Source: Nitrospirae bacterium UBA4572 (lineage in GTDB: Bacteria; Nitrospirota; Leptospirillia; Leptospirillales; Leptospirillaceae). Taken from it: DNA of 27,986 bases. Of this stretch, positions 1-7,566 are shown piece by piece. The notes under the pieces are model-generated. The model was not told the DNA's origin. It made no database searches and saw nothing but the letters and a program-made list of their open reading frames with translations. How positions within the stretch are numbered: position 1 is the first letter of the stretch; the number at the start of each line of letters is the position of its first letter. The position numbers were made by a program, and so were the translations under genes. Where the stretch lies: NCBI GenBank assembly GCA_002387725.1, contig DGKK01000031.1:42755-70740 (forward strand). Reading direction: 5' to 3'.

Positions 1-306
1 CTCGCCTCCCCATCTGTCGGGCGGCCCGTCTTCCGGGGAGCATCAAAAGTGGAAAGACGTCAGGGAGAGCCCTCTCCGGCAGAGGGGCCGGCCTCGATCT
101 CCGGAGGAGAACGAAAGGACTGGATCGGAAAAAAGGTGCGCCATCCCCGCTTTGGGGAGGGCGTGGTCCTTGATGCCCGGAGCCCCGACCCCGATCTCGA
201 GCTGGTGGTGCGCTTCTCAGAGGGTCCTCCCCGCACCCTTTTGGCTCGTCTGGCCAACCTGACGCCGGCCGACGAAGAGGGAGGCGTTCCGAACGGGGAG
301 AGGTGA
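1..306 (+). CDS. UvrD/PcrA-type DNA helicase, C-terminal tail (partial)
   Basis: The reading frame is open from base 1 to the stop at 304-306, so this is the 3' end of a gene that begins outside the window. The last 60 or so residues contain the short tail domain found at the end of UvrD/PcrA superfamily 1 helicases: a 'G-K-K-V-R-H-P-R-F-G-E-G-V-V' block, then a hydrophobic strand ('LVVRF'), then 'RTLLARLANLTP'. In PcrA this Tudor-like tail contacts RNA polymerase. None of the helicase motor motifs lie in the window, so the full protein is inferred from the tail alone. A GTG at 49 could be mistaken for a start, but the frame upstream is open and the family tail argues for a fragment. The preceding 30 residues are a low-complexity linker. 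Confidence 0.7.
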   Translation, partial: LASPSVGRPVFRGASKVERRQGEPSPAEGPASISGGERKDWIGKKVRHPRFGEGVVLDARSPDPDLELVVRFSEGPPRTLLARLANLTPADEEGGVPNGER

Positions 307-335
307 GCGAAGGCTCCCGTCGCCCGAGGAAGTGT

Positions 336-364
336 TTCTGAGGACGCCACCGTTGGGATATAAT
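336..364 (+). promoter_or_regulatory. Predicted promoter of the gatC-panD-gatA-gatB unit
   Basis: A perfect -10 hexamer TATAAT lies at 359-364 in the gap between the helicase tail and gatC. The -35 is poor (TTCTGA at 336-341, spacing 17). The predicted start near 371 gives a leader of about 65 nt before gatC. Confidence 0.45.
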
Positions 365-436
365 TAATGGAATGTCGTCCTGCTGGGAAAGAATATTGCA
401 GAGAGAAAAAACGATTTTCCGGGAAGGAATCCGAAA

Positions 437-730
437 GTGAATCTTGAAAAAAAAGATGTGCTTCATGTGGCGCGTCTGGCAGGCCTTGCGCTGACGCACG
501 AGGAAGCGGAGCGCATGACGGGGGAGATCGCCTCCATTTTGGGTTATGTGGAAGCCCTCGGAACAGTGGTTGTGGCCGAAGCGGTCACGGCTTCCCCGGA
601 TACTGGCGGACGACCTCCGGCAAGGGATCTTTCGGCCCCCTTTTCCCGTGTGGGGGAGGCCCTGGCCCTCGCTCCCGACTCCGGAGGAGGCTTCTTCCGG
701 GTTCCCCGCATTCTCGAGGAGGGTCGGTAG
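437..730 (+). CDS. gatC: Asp-tRNA(Asn)/Glu-tRNA(Gln) amidotransferase subunit C
   Basis: GatC is the small clamp subunit of GatCAB, which converts mischarged Asp-tRNA(Asn) and/or Glu-tRNA(Gln) to Asn-tRNA and Gln-tRNA in the cytoplasm. The 97 residues carry the family pattern: 'VLHVARLAGLALTHEEAERM' near the start, the helix 'EIASILGYVEAL', and a late 'ARDLSAPFSRVGEALALAPDSGGGFFRVPRI' region matching the usual 'R.D......aL.nAP....ggfFrVPrvl'. The length is typical (about 95). The GTG start at 437 is preceded by GGGAAGGAA. It opens a unit with gatA and gatB, but panD stands between them and starts 4 nt after the gatC stop. Identity is firm from both sequence and neighbours. Confidence 0.93.
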   Translation: MNLEKKDVLHVARLAGLALTHEEAERMTGEIASILGYVEALGTVVVAEAVTASPDTGGRPPARDLSAPFSRVGEALALAPDSGGGFFRVPRILEEGR

Positions 731-734
731 AGCC

Positions 735-1235
735 ATGTTGAGATCGTTCTTGCGTTCCAAAATCCATCGTGCCACGGTCACCCAGTCCGAACTTGAATAT
801 GAGGGGAGTCTGACCCTTGATACCGACCTGATGGACGCAGCGGGAATCCTTCCCTATGAAGAGGTTGTCATTAGCAACCTCAATAATGGCGAACGCTTCT
901 CCACCTATGTCATTGAAGGGGAAAAAGGCTCCGGAACCGTCTGCCTTAATGGTCCCACCGCCCGGAAGGGAGCCGTGGGGGACCGTATCATTATCTTTTC
1001 CTACGGTCTCCTGACCCCGGAAGAGGTTCCGGACCATCGTCCGGTCATTGTCATGGTGGACCCCAAAAATGCCGTGAGGGAGAGGCGAATGGCGGAAACG
1101 AAGGCACTGAAGAAGACGCCGGCTTCCAAAGGGAAGATCGCTCCGGAAAAGGGGAGAGCCTCCTCTTCACCCGTTTCCAAGGCTCCCGCCGGAAAAAAAG
1201 GGCCCCTCTCCCCGAGCCGGAAGGGGGGGCGGTGA
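735..1235 (+). CDS. panD: Aspartate 1-decarboxylase with a basic C-terminal extension
   Basis: PanD decarboxylates L-aspartate to beta-alanine for pantothenate and coenzyme A. It is made as a proenzyme that cleaves itself to form a pyruvoyl cofactor. The key positions fit the standard numbering: Lys9, the Gly24-Ser25 cleavage site inside 'EYEGSLTLD', Arg54, Tyr58 and Asn72. The family core ends near residue 120. The protein then continues for about 45 residues rich in Lys, Ser, Ala and Pro, probably disordered, giving 166 residues instead of about 126. I chose ATG 735 because residue numbering then matches the family; an in-frame start at 546 would run inside gatC. It overlaps gatA by 4 nt (GTGA), suggesting translational coupling. 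Finding panD between gatC and gatA is unusual. Confidence 0.92.
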   Translation: MLRSFLRSKIHRATVTQSELEYEGSLTLDTDLMDAAGILPYEEVVISNLNNGERFSTYVIEGEKGSGTVCLNGPTARKGAVGDRIIIFSYGLLTPEEVPDHRPVIVMVDPKNAVRERRMAETKALKKTPASKGKIAPEKGRASSSPVSKAPAGKKGPLSPSRKGGR

Positions 1236-2737
1236 AGAATCCCTTTTTTGTCTCCGTGGCGGATTTTGCCCGCGGTCGAGATGAAGGCCGCTTCACTCTC
1301 GAGGAGGTGACGGCGTACTTTCTCGACAGGACCCGGTCGCTCTCCGGAGAGATTCATGCCTGTCTCTCCGTCAACGACAATGCCATCAACCGTGCCCGCC
1401 AGCTCGACAACCGGCTCCGGGGGGAAAAGCCCCCCTCGCCCCTGACCGGCTATCCTCTTATGATCAAGGACAACCTCGAGGTCCGGGACATGCCCACCAC
1501 CTGCGCCTCCCGGATTCTTGAGGGATACCGCTCCTTAAGGACGGCAACGGCCGTCTCCCGCCTCCTCTCTCTGGGGACGATCATTTTGGGCAAGACCAAC
1601 CTCGATGAGTTTGCCATGGGCTCCTCCACCGAGAATTCGGCCTTCGGCCCCACCCGGAATCCCTGGGATCCCTCCCGGGTTCCCGGAGGCTCATCCGGGG
1701 GGTCGGCAGCGGCGGTAGCGGCGGGCCTTGCCCCCCTGTCTCTTGGCTCCGACACCGGGGGATCCATCCGTCAGCCGGCGGCCTTCTGCGGAGTCATCGG
1801 GGTTAAGCCCACCTATGGGCGAATTTCCCGCTCGGGACTGGTGGCCTTTGCCTCCTCTCTCGACCAGATCGGGCCTTTTGCCGTAGAGGCCGAGGATGCC
1901 CTTGAGGCTCTGGTGGCCATGTCGGGTGCCGATCCTCTGGATATGACGACCGAGGGGCGCGACCCCGAGGAGATGCGCCGGGATTTCACTCAAACCTCCC
2001 TGTCCGGCCTGCGGCTGGGAATTCCAGCCGCTCTCTTTGGAGAGGGGTTGGACAACTCGATTCGGGAGAGGCTGGCGGATGTCCGGAAGGGGCTCTCCTT
2101 CGACGGTGTCCGGGAGGAGGAGATTGAACTGGCTCATGCCGCCATGGGGATCAATGTATACTACGTGCTGGCGACGTCGGAGGCGGCGTCAAATCTGTGC
2201 CGCTTCGATGGTGTCCGCTATGGCTTCCGGGCCGCAGGCTCCGCAAATCTCCGGGAGATGTACGAAGAGACACGGGACAAGGGGTTTGGCCTCGAAGTGA
2301 AGCGCCGGATCCTTCTGGGGACCTTCGCCCTTTCCGCCGGCTACCAGGAGGCCTTCTACCGCAAGGCCCGCAAGGTTCAGGCCCTGATCCGCCAGGAGTT
2401 CCTCGATGCCTTTTCCCGGTGCGATGTCATCATGACCCCCACCTCTCCCACGCCGGCCTTTTCCTTTGGAGAAAAGACCGGAGATCCGCTTTCCATGTAT
2501 CTTTCGGACATTTACACAATCACTGCCAATCTGGCCGGACTTCCGGCATTGTCGGTCCCGGCGGGAGTGGACGCTGATGGGTTGCCTGTGGGAGTACATC
2601 TGATCGGGCCCCCCTGGTCGGAGGGTCGGCTACTGGCCGTGGCCCGGGAAATCTCCCGGCGGTGGCCGATGCCGCTTCCTCGGGTCCATGCGACGCACGG
2701 GACGATTCCCGGAGGGAAGAGGGGGGAAGAAAAGTGA
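1232..2737 (+). CDS. gatA: Asp-tRNA(Asn)/Glu-tRNA(Gln) amidotransferase subunit A
   Basis: GatA is the glutaminase (amidase) subunit of GatCAB and releases ammonia that is channelled to GatB. The amidase-signature triad is visible: Lys79 in 'LMIKDN', Ser154 in 'PGGSSGGS' and Ser178 in 'DTGGSIRQPAAFCG'. The usual 'VKPTYGRISRSGLVAFASSLDQIGP' block follows. The length of 501 residues is slightly long for the family (about 485). The GTG start at 1232 overlaps the panD stop by 4 nt and the gene overlaps gatB by 4 nt. The C-terminal 'LPALSVPAG....GLPVGVHLIG' segment is also canonical. All key residues are present. Confidence 0.95.
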   Translation: MKNPFFVSVADFARGRDEGRFTLEEVTAYFLDRTRSLSGEIHACLSVNDNAINRARQLDNRLRGEKPPSPLTGYPLMIKDNLEVRDMPTTCASRILEGYRSLRTATAVSRLLSLGTIILGKTNLDEFAMGSSTENSAFGPTRNPWDPSRVPGGSSGGSAAAVAAGLAPLSLGSDTGGSIRQPAAFCGVIGVKPTYGRISRSGLVAFASSLDQIGPFAVEAEDALEALVAMSGADPLDMTTEGRDPEEMRRDFTQTSLSGLRLGIPAALFGEGLDNSIRERLADVRKGLSFDGVREEEIELAHAAMGINVYYVLATSEAASNLCRFDGVRYGFRAAGSANLREMYEETRDKGFGLEVKRRILLGTFALSAGYQEAFYRKARKVQALIRQEFLDAFSRCDVIMTPTSPTPAFSFGEKTGDPLSMYLSDIYTITANLAGLPALSVPAGVDADGLPVGVHLIGPPWSEGRLLAVAREISRRWPMPLPRVHATHGTIPGGKRGEEK

Positions 2738-4221
2738 GCGAGGGAACGCCTCTTTTTCGCGGATATGAAATTGTCGTGGGCCTTGAGGTCCATACCCAGC
2801 TTCTGACAAAGTCCAAGATGTTCTGCCGCTGCGAGAACCGTTTCGGGGCTCCGCCCAATACCCTTGTCTGCCCGGTGTGCCTGGCCCATCCGGGATCCCT
2901 ACCCGTCCTCAATGCCCAGGCGGTTCGACTGGGAGTCCGGGCCGGGCTGGCCGCGGGATGTACCGTCAATCCCGTCAGCGTCTTTGAGCGGAAACACTAT
3001 TTTTACCCCGATCTTCCCAAGGGGTATCAAATCTCCCAGTATGCCCATCCTCTTCTTTCGGGAGGGTCCCTTCGTGTTCGCACCGGGGCCGGAGAGCGTT
3101 TCATCCGGATCCATCGGATGCATCTCGAGGAAGATGCCGGTAAAAACCTCCATGCCGGCATTCCCGACAAGAGCCATGTGGATCTGAACCGTGCGGGGGT
3201 TCCCCTTCTGGAGATTGTCTCCGAGCCCGACATCCGGAGCCCCGACGAGGCGGTGGACTACCTCAAGAGGCTTCGCCAGCTGTTGCGCGCCACCCGGGTC
3301 TCCGACGGCAATATGGAAGAAGGCTCCTTCCGTTGCGACATCAACCTTTCGGTGCGGCGTCCCGGTGCCCCTTACGGGACCCGGGTCGAGATCAAGAACG
3401 TGAACTCCTTCCGCTTTGTCCATAAGGCGATGCTCTTTGAGATCGACCGACAGATCGATGCCATCGAGGCCGGTGAGCCCATACGGCAGGAGACACGCCT
3501 TTTCGATCCGGCGTCGGGCACCACGAAGCCCATGAGGAGCAAGGAGGAGGCTCTCGATTACCGCTATTTTCCGGATCCGGACCTTCCTCCCTTGAGGGTG
3601 GATATGGCCATGGTGGAGGAGGAGCGCCTGGCCATGCCGGAGCTTCCCGAGAGACGGGTGGCACGATTCGTGGAGACGATGGGGCTGACGCTTTCCGATG
3701 CCGAAACGATTGTGGGAGAAGAGGCCCTTGCCGCCTACTTCGAAGAGGGGGTCTCCCTCCTTCACGATCACCCTGCCACCAAAGGGGAGAAGGGGCGTGA
3801 CCGCTGGATTTCCTTTGTCCTCTCGGAAGTTCTTCGCGAATTTAACCTCCGGGGGGAGGAGGTCCTGGGGGGGGCCACGGCCCCCTCTGCCACCGTCCCT
3901 CTCATCGGAAAAGTCTTAAGTGGCGACCTTTCCTTTTCCCAGGCCAAGGAGGTCTATCACACTGCGGTGGAGGAGAAGGTGGATCCGCTCGAGATTGTCT
4001 CCCGGCAAAATCTTGCCCAGATCTCCGGGGAGGGGGAGCTTGTGGCCCTTGTCGAGGCAGTCCTGGCCGAAAATCCCGTCGAGGTCGAGTCATACAGGAA
4101 GGGAAAGGATCGGCTCTTTGCCTTCTTTGTGGGAGGAGTGATGAAGAAGTCCCGGGGGAAGGCCAATCCGGAAAAGGTGGGAGAGATCCTTCGGGCCAAA
4201 TTGGGGAGTCCCTCGCCATGA
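2734..4221 (+). CDS. gatB: Asp-tRNA(Asn)/Glu-tRNA(Gln) amidotransferase subunit B
   Basis: GatB binds the mischarged tRNA, activates the carboxylate with ATP and transfers ammonia from GatA. The N-terminus 'YEIVVGLEVHTQLLTKSKMF' and the 'CPVCLAHPGSLPVLN' block are diagnostic. Two Cys-x-Cys/Cys-x-x-Cys pairs (CRC, CPVC) match the zinc site. The 'KHYFYPDLPKGYQISQY' motif and the 'YRYFPDPDLPP' motif follow, then the helical tail domain. I set the start at GTG 2734, which gives a 4-nt overlap with gatA, a GGAGGGAAGAGGGGGG Shine-Dalgarno region and a family-length protein of 495 residues. An upstream in-frame start at 2662 would add 24 non-conserved residues inside gatA. Confidence 0.95.
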   Translation: MSEGTPLFRGYEIVVGLEVHTQLLTKSKMFCRCENRFGAPPNTLVCPVCLAHPGSLPVLNAQAVRLGVRAGLAAGCTVNPVSVFERKHYFYPDLPKGYQISQYAHPLLSGGSLRVRTGAGERFIRIHRMHLEEDAGKNLHAGIPDKSHVDLNRAGVPLLEIVSEPDIRSPDEAVDYLKRLRQLLRATRVSDGNMEEGSFRCDINLSVRRPGAPYGTRVEIKNVNSFRFVHKAMLFEIDRQIDAIEAGEPIRQETRLFDPASGTTKPMRSKEEALDYRYFPDPDLPPLRVDMAMVEEERLAMPELPERRVARFVETMGLTLSDAETIVGEEALAAYFEEGVSLLHDHPATKGEKGRDRWISFVLSEVLREFNLRGEEVLGGATAPSATVPLIGKVLSGDLSFSQAKEVYHTAVEEKVDPLEIVSRQNLAQISGEGELVALVEAVLAENPVEVESYRKGKDRLFAFFVGGVMKKSRGKANPEKVGEILRAKLGSPSP

Positions 4222-4904
4222 GAGCCGGTTACCGTCGAATGTCCTGCGTCCTCCTGTGCCCACTTGTCTTCCTGATCCTACTGTCGGGACTTCGACCGTC
4301 CCGGGCGGCAGGGACGGATTCCGGACCTCTGACCTATCTTCCCCTGGTCCCCATGGAAAAGACCTTCGATGGCTTGGGAGGACGGATCCACGTCACCGAG
4401 GTCCTGCGTCCGCTGCCGGGGGCAGGACCTTCCCGGAAAGTAGAGGTGACCCGGAAGATCGCCTATCTGAATTTTCCGACCCGCACCATTGTCTCGGTCT
4501 ACGAATTCAATCCGGCCACGGGAGAGTACACAAAAAACACCAGCACCTCGGCCTTTTCTCAAAGCGTCTATGCCTATCATCCCCCCCTGATCCGCGTCCG
4601 CCTTCCCTTCCGCAAGGGAGATTCCTGGTCAGGAGAGGACGGGGAGAACCGGATCCACGACCGGGTATGGGGAAAAGTGCGCGTGACCCTGCCGGCCGGA
4701 ACATTCGTCTGCTGGGTTGTTCGTCGACGCCTTTCCTACAACCTCATCAGCCGACGCTCGACCCAGATCCTGTATGAGTACTATGCCCGTAATGTGGGAT
4801 TTGTGGGAGAGGGAGGGTGGTCAGCCACCGGAAAATGGCACTGGTCAAGACGGCTCCTTTCGTTCAAAATGGGAGAATCCGCAGGGGGCTCCGCTTCCCG
4901 GTGA
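4218..4904 (+). CDS. Secreted protein of unknown function
   Basis: The 228-residue protein starts with a basic n-region and a hydrophobic stretch ('LLCPLVFLILLSGL') ending in 'SRAAGTDS', a clear Sec signal peptide with likely cleavage near residue 31. I do not recognise the mature domain. It looks beta-rich, with repeated strand-like segments and the phrase 'EYYARNVGFVGEGG', which recalls the '(Y)YAPGVGLV' element of several periplasmic beta-barrel-like DUF proteins. That resemblance is weak. The start ATG overlaps the gatB stop by 4 nt, so it is probably translated from the gat message, although nothing links it to tRNA amidation. A terminator-like hairpin follows 4 nt after the stop. Confidence 0.75.
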   Translation: MRAGYRRMSCVLLCPLVFLILLSGLRPSRAAGTDSGPLTYLPLVPMEKTFDGLGGRIHVTEVLRPLPGAGPSRKVEVTRKIAYLNFPTRTIVSVYEFNPATGEYTKNTSTSAFSQSVYAYHPPLIRVRLPFRKGDSWSGEDGENRIHDRVWGKVRVTLPAGTFVCWVVRRRLSYNLISRRSTQILYEYYARNVGFVGEGGWSATGKWHWSRRLLSFKMGESAGGSASR

Positions 4905-4908
4905 ATCT

Positions 4909-4933
4909 CTCCTCGGACCATCGGGGAGTTTTT
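4909..4933 (+). terminator. Terminator-like hairpin inside the gat-eno unit
   Basis: A 7-bp stem (CTCCTCG at 4909-4915 with CGGGGAG at 4922-4928, one G-T pair) with a 6-nt loop is followed directly by five Ts (4929-4933). It lies between the secreted protein and the multiheme cytochrome and could partly end or attenuate transcription there. Confidence 0.5.
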
Positions 4934-4979
4934 GGAAGCCCCTGACGGGAGATCTTCGCGGCCGATCGGAGGGGGGACC

Positions 4980-5480
4980 ATGAGAACTCCGGGAAAAAGG
5001 GGCGGCATGGTGGGGGGGATTTTTCTCCTTCTTGTCGTTGGCGTGGCTCTCTCGGCGGGAGGGCGCCTTTTGGAGGATCGCCCTGGATTTTGCCTTTCCT
5101 GCCATGAGATGGCCTTCTACGGAAAGACGTGGCAGTCCTCGGGAGCGGCCCTCCATCATGGCCGTTGCATCGACTGTCACTCCGGACCGGGGGTAGGGGG
5201 TGCCGTTTCTGCCCAAATGACGGGCCTTATTGAGCTGGGTCGCCATTTTTTCGGTCATCCCTCCCCGGCCAGGAGCTATCGTCCGGGGGGGGTCCCCAAC
5301 GCCAACTGTCTGAAGTGTCACGTGCGAGGGTACGCACGATTGGCTCACCGGAATTTCTCCGTGGCGGGACGTGAGTGCGCCGTGTGCCACAACCATTTTG
5401 ATGATCGCGATTTTTCAGGAGAGGTGCCTTTGTCCATGAGGCACTATGAAAGATATGTCCTTACAAGGAGGCATCATTGA
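4980..5480 (+). CDS. Tetraheme NapC/NrfH-like membrane-anchored cytochrome c
   Basis: The 166-residue protein has one N-terminal membrane anchor (about residues 9-29) and four CxxCH haem-binding motifs, starting at Cys38, Cys63, Cys110 and Cys133. This is the layout of NapC/NirT/NrfH proteins, which take electrons from the quinol pool in the cytoplasmic membrane and pass them to periplasmic oxidoreductases. The protein is at the short end of the family. No partner reductase (NrfA, NapA, HAO-type) is in the window, so its acceptor is unknown. ATG 4980 is chosen because GGAGGGGGG lies just upstream and the anchor then starts properly; the in-frame start at 4932 overlaps the hairpin. The stop overlaps the eno start by 4 nt. 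Confidence 0.88.
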   Translation: MRTPGKRGGMVGGIFLLLVVGVALSAGGRLLEDRPGFCLSCHEMAFYGKTWQSSGAALHHGRCIDCHSGPGVGGAVSAQMTGLIELGRHFFGHPSPARSYRPGGVPNANCLKCHVRGYARLAHRNFSVAGRECAVCHNHFDDRDFSGEVPLSMRHYERYVLTRRHH

Positions 5481-6757
5481 GCGAGATCGACCGCGTTCAC
5501 GGCCGAGAAGTTCTGGATTCCCGCGGGAACCCCACCATTGAAGTCGAAGTCGTCCTCTCCTCGGGAGCCATGGGGCAGGCGATTGTTCCCTCCGGCGCCT
5601 CGACCGGATCACGGGAGGCCCTGGAGCTTCGGGATCATGACTCCGGAAGGGTTGGCGGAAAGGGTGTGAGAAAGGCCATTGAGAACGTGGAGGGCCCCAT
5701 CCGGGATGCAGTCGAAGGTCTTCCGGCCGAGGATCAGGCCCTGATCGATGAGACGCTGATCTCCCTTGACGGAAGCCTCAACAAGTCAGTCCTGGGGGCC
5801 AATGCCATGCTGGGAGTCTCCATGGCCACAGCCCGTGCCGCAGCCATGGAGCGCGGACTCGACCTCTACCGATGGCTGGGGGGAGCTCTTGCCCGGACCC
5901 TTCCCACCCCCTTCATGAATGTCATCAACGGAGGGGCGCATGCCGACAATAATCTGGACTTTCAGGAGTTCATGATCGTTCCTCATGGAGCCGAAAGCTT
6001 TGCCGATGCACTGCGCATGGGGGCAGAGGTCTTCGCCGCGCTCAAGAGCGTCTTGAAGGGGAAGGGGTTGACCACCCTGGTGGGGGATGAGGGCGGCTTT
6101 GCTCCCTCGCTTGCCTCCCACGATGAGGCCTTCGACCTCCTTATGATGGCGATCGAAAAGGCAGGTTACCGGCCGGGAGAGGAAGTGTCCCTGGCCCTTG
6201 ATGCCGCCTCCTCGGAGTTCTACCGGGAAGGGAGCTATCAACTCGAAGGAGGGAAACGTCGCCTCTCCAGCGAGAAGCTCGTAGACTACTATGACGAGCT
6301 CATCTCTCGCTATCCGGTTGTCTCCATTGAGGACGGTCTTGCAGAGGACGACTGGGAGGGCTGGATTGCCATGACCGCGCGCATTGGGCGTCGTGTACAG
6401 CTGGTAGGAGATGATCTTTTCGTGACCAATCCCTCCATTCTGGCTGAAGGAATCCGAAGCCATGCCGCCAACGCGATTCTTGTAAAGCTCAATCAGATCG
6501 GAACTGTCACCGAGACGGTTGAGGCGACGAGGCTCGCTCTGATGAGCCGGATGGGGGCCATGATCTCACATCGCTCGGGCGAGAGCGAGGATACTTTCAT
6601 CGCCGACCTTGCCGTGGCGACGGGCGCCGGACAGATCAAGACGGGATCTCTGGCCCGGGGAGAGCGGACCGCGAAGTACAACCGCCTTCTCCGGATCGAG
6701 GAGGCCCTGGGAGATACGGGGAGATATGCCGGTCTCGATTTGGTGAGAAGAGGATAA
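5477..6757 (+). CDS. eno: Enolase (phosphopyruvate hydratase)
   Basis: Enolase interconverts 2-phosphoglycerate and phosphoenolpyruvate in glycolysis and gluconeogenesis. The 426 residues cover the whole family length. Visible signatures are 'REVLDSRGNPT' at the N-terminus, 'GASTGSREALELRD', 'GDEGGFAPSL', 'SIEDGLAEDDWEGW', 'LVGDDLFVTN', 'ILVKLNQIGTVTET' and 'MISHRSGESEDTFIADLAVA', which together contain the magnesium ligands and the catalytic Lys and Glu. The start is TTG 5477, supported by AAGGAG at 5464-5469 and a 4-nt overlap with the cytochrome gene. The ftsB-like gene follows after 5 nt, a pairing known from many bacteria. Confidence 0.96.
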   Translation: MSEIDRVHGREVLDSRGNPTIEVEVVLSSGAMGQAIVPSGASTGSREALELRDHDSGRVGGKGVRKAIENVEGPIRDAVEGLPAEDQALIDETLISLDGSLNKSVLGANAMLGVSMATARAAAMERGLDLYRWLGGALARTLPTPFMNVINGGAHADNNLDFQEFMIVPHGAESFADALRMGAEVFAALKSVLKGKGLTTLVGDEGGFAPSLASHDEAFDLLMMAIEKAGYRPGEEVSLALDAASSEFYREGSYQLEGGKRRLSSEKLVDYYDELISRYPVVSIEDGLAEDDWEGWIAMTARIGRRVQLVGDDLFVTNPSILAEGIRSHAANAILVKLNQIGTVTETVEATRLALMSRMGAMISHRSGESEDTFIADLAVATGAGQIKTGSLARGERTAKYNRLLRIEEALGDTGRYAGLDLVRRG

Positions 6758-6762
6758 CCTTC

Positions 6763-7116
6763 ATGGGGCAACCCCACAGTAAGACCTCATCGACGAAAAG
6801 AAAGGACCATGCGGAAGGCGTCGGCCAGCTGGTCTTCTACTGGATTGCCGGAACGGGACTCTGGCTGTGGGCCCTCTTTGCCGTCGCCTCTTCCTCGACC
6901 GGGATCGGCCCGCTACTCTCCTCCGTCATGGCGGAGAAGGAGGCGAAGAAAACCCTCGTTCGCATTCAGGAGCGCGTCGCCGATCTCAACCATCGCGTGG
7001 CGGCACTGCGAACGGATCCCTTCGAAATGGAAAGGCAGGCCCGGGAGAGGGAACATCGTCTGCGGCCGGGAGAGATCCTAGTTCTTCCGCGGGCCGATGA
7101 GGAACAAAGTCGTTGA
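6763..7116 (+). CDS. ftsB: FtsB/DivIC-type septum formation initiator protein
   Basis: FtsB/DivIC proteins are bitopic divisome proteins that form a coiled coil with FtsL and FtsQ/DivIB at the septum. The 117 residues show a short cytoplasmic N-terminus, one membrane span (about residues 22-45), a heptad-like coiled coil ('AKKTLVRIQERVADLNHRVAALRTDP') and the family end motif 'DPFEMERQAREREHRLRPGEILVL', which matches 'DP..iE..AR..l....pgE'. The position directly after eno is the same as in Escherichia coli and many other genomes. The N-terminal cytoplasmic tail is somewhat longer than in E. coli. Whether it is best called FtsB or DivIC cannot be decided from sequence alone. Confidence 0.85.
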   Translation: MGQPHSKTSSTKRKDHAEGVGQLVFYWIAGTGLWLWALFAVASSSTGIGPLLSSVMAEKEAKKTLVRIQERVADLNHRVAALRTDPFEMERQAREREHRLRPGEILVLPRADEEQSR

Positions 7117-7142
7117 TTTTCAAGTCCTGGTTGCGTTAGTAT
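7113..7142 (+). promoter_or_regulatory. Candidate promoter upstream of the bS22-like gene
   Basis: TTGATT (7113-7118) and TAGTAT (7137-7142) are separated by 18 bp. It overlaps the ftsB stop and would give a leader of about 120 nt before the small basic protein. Confidence 0.4.
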
Positions 7143-7267
7143 CTTTCTTTGTTCCGAAATGAGTTCCCCTAGAAAAGGCTGATTTCTTGGCCCTCGGTCA
7201 AACATTTGATGGTGATCCCGGACGGCCCCGAGAGGATCCGGTGAGATCCCGTGGAGAGACAGAGCGT

Positions 7268-7357
7268 ATGTCGAGCGTAGTTAAAAAACGACGGAAGAAG
7301 ATTCGGAAACACAAGTACAAGAAGCTTCGCCGTCAGTCCCGCCACAAGAAGAAGTAG
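7268..7357 (+). CDS. Very small basic ribosomal-type protein (bS22 / AURKAIP1-COX24 family)
   Basis: ATG 7268 to TAG 7355-7357 encodes only 29 residues, 'MSSVVKKRRKKIRKHKYKK' followed by 'LRRQSRHKKK'. This matches the short bacterial proteins carrying the AURKAIP1/COX24 domain, such as mycobacterial bS22 ('MGSVIKKRRKR(M)...KKKHRK'). bS22 binds the small ribosomal subunit near the decoding centre. About 19 of 29 residues are Lys, Arg or His, as expected for rRNA binding. A GGAGAGA Shine-Dalgarno lies about 7 nt upstream. It is followed by a good terminator and preceded by a candidate promoter, so it is probably a separate transcript. Genes this short are often missed in annotation. The family match is from memory, but the pattern is distinctive. 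Confidence 0.85.
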   Translation: MSSVVKKRRKKIRKHKYKKLRRQSRHKKK

Positions 7358-7428
7358 TCGGGGCAGGAGAGTTCGGAACCTTTTTTTAAGGGGCTCCGGT
7401 CTCCGTCGCAGAAAGTCGAGATTGTCGT

Positions 7429-7456
7429 GGCCGGGGATTCCCCGGTCGCGTTTTTT
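7429..7456 (+). terminator. Rho-independent terminator after the bS22-like gene
   Basis: An 8-bp GC-rich stem (GGCCGGGG at 7429-7436 with CCCCGGTC at 7440-7447) and a 3-nt loop are followed by GCG and six Ts (7451-7456). Confidence 0.8.
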
Positions 7457-7566
7457 GTCGGCCAGGCTTAGCCTCAGGAACCATGAAGTCTTGATGCCTC
7501 TGACCTTTCCGGACATTGAGATGGGGTACTGAGGAGCTTGCCGGAAGATTTTAGGAGACAGGCGTC

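Noticed and set aside
2899..3771. 290-codon open frame antisense to gatB
   Set aside because: Shadow of a GC-rich gene with strong codon bias; gatB is certain.
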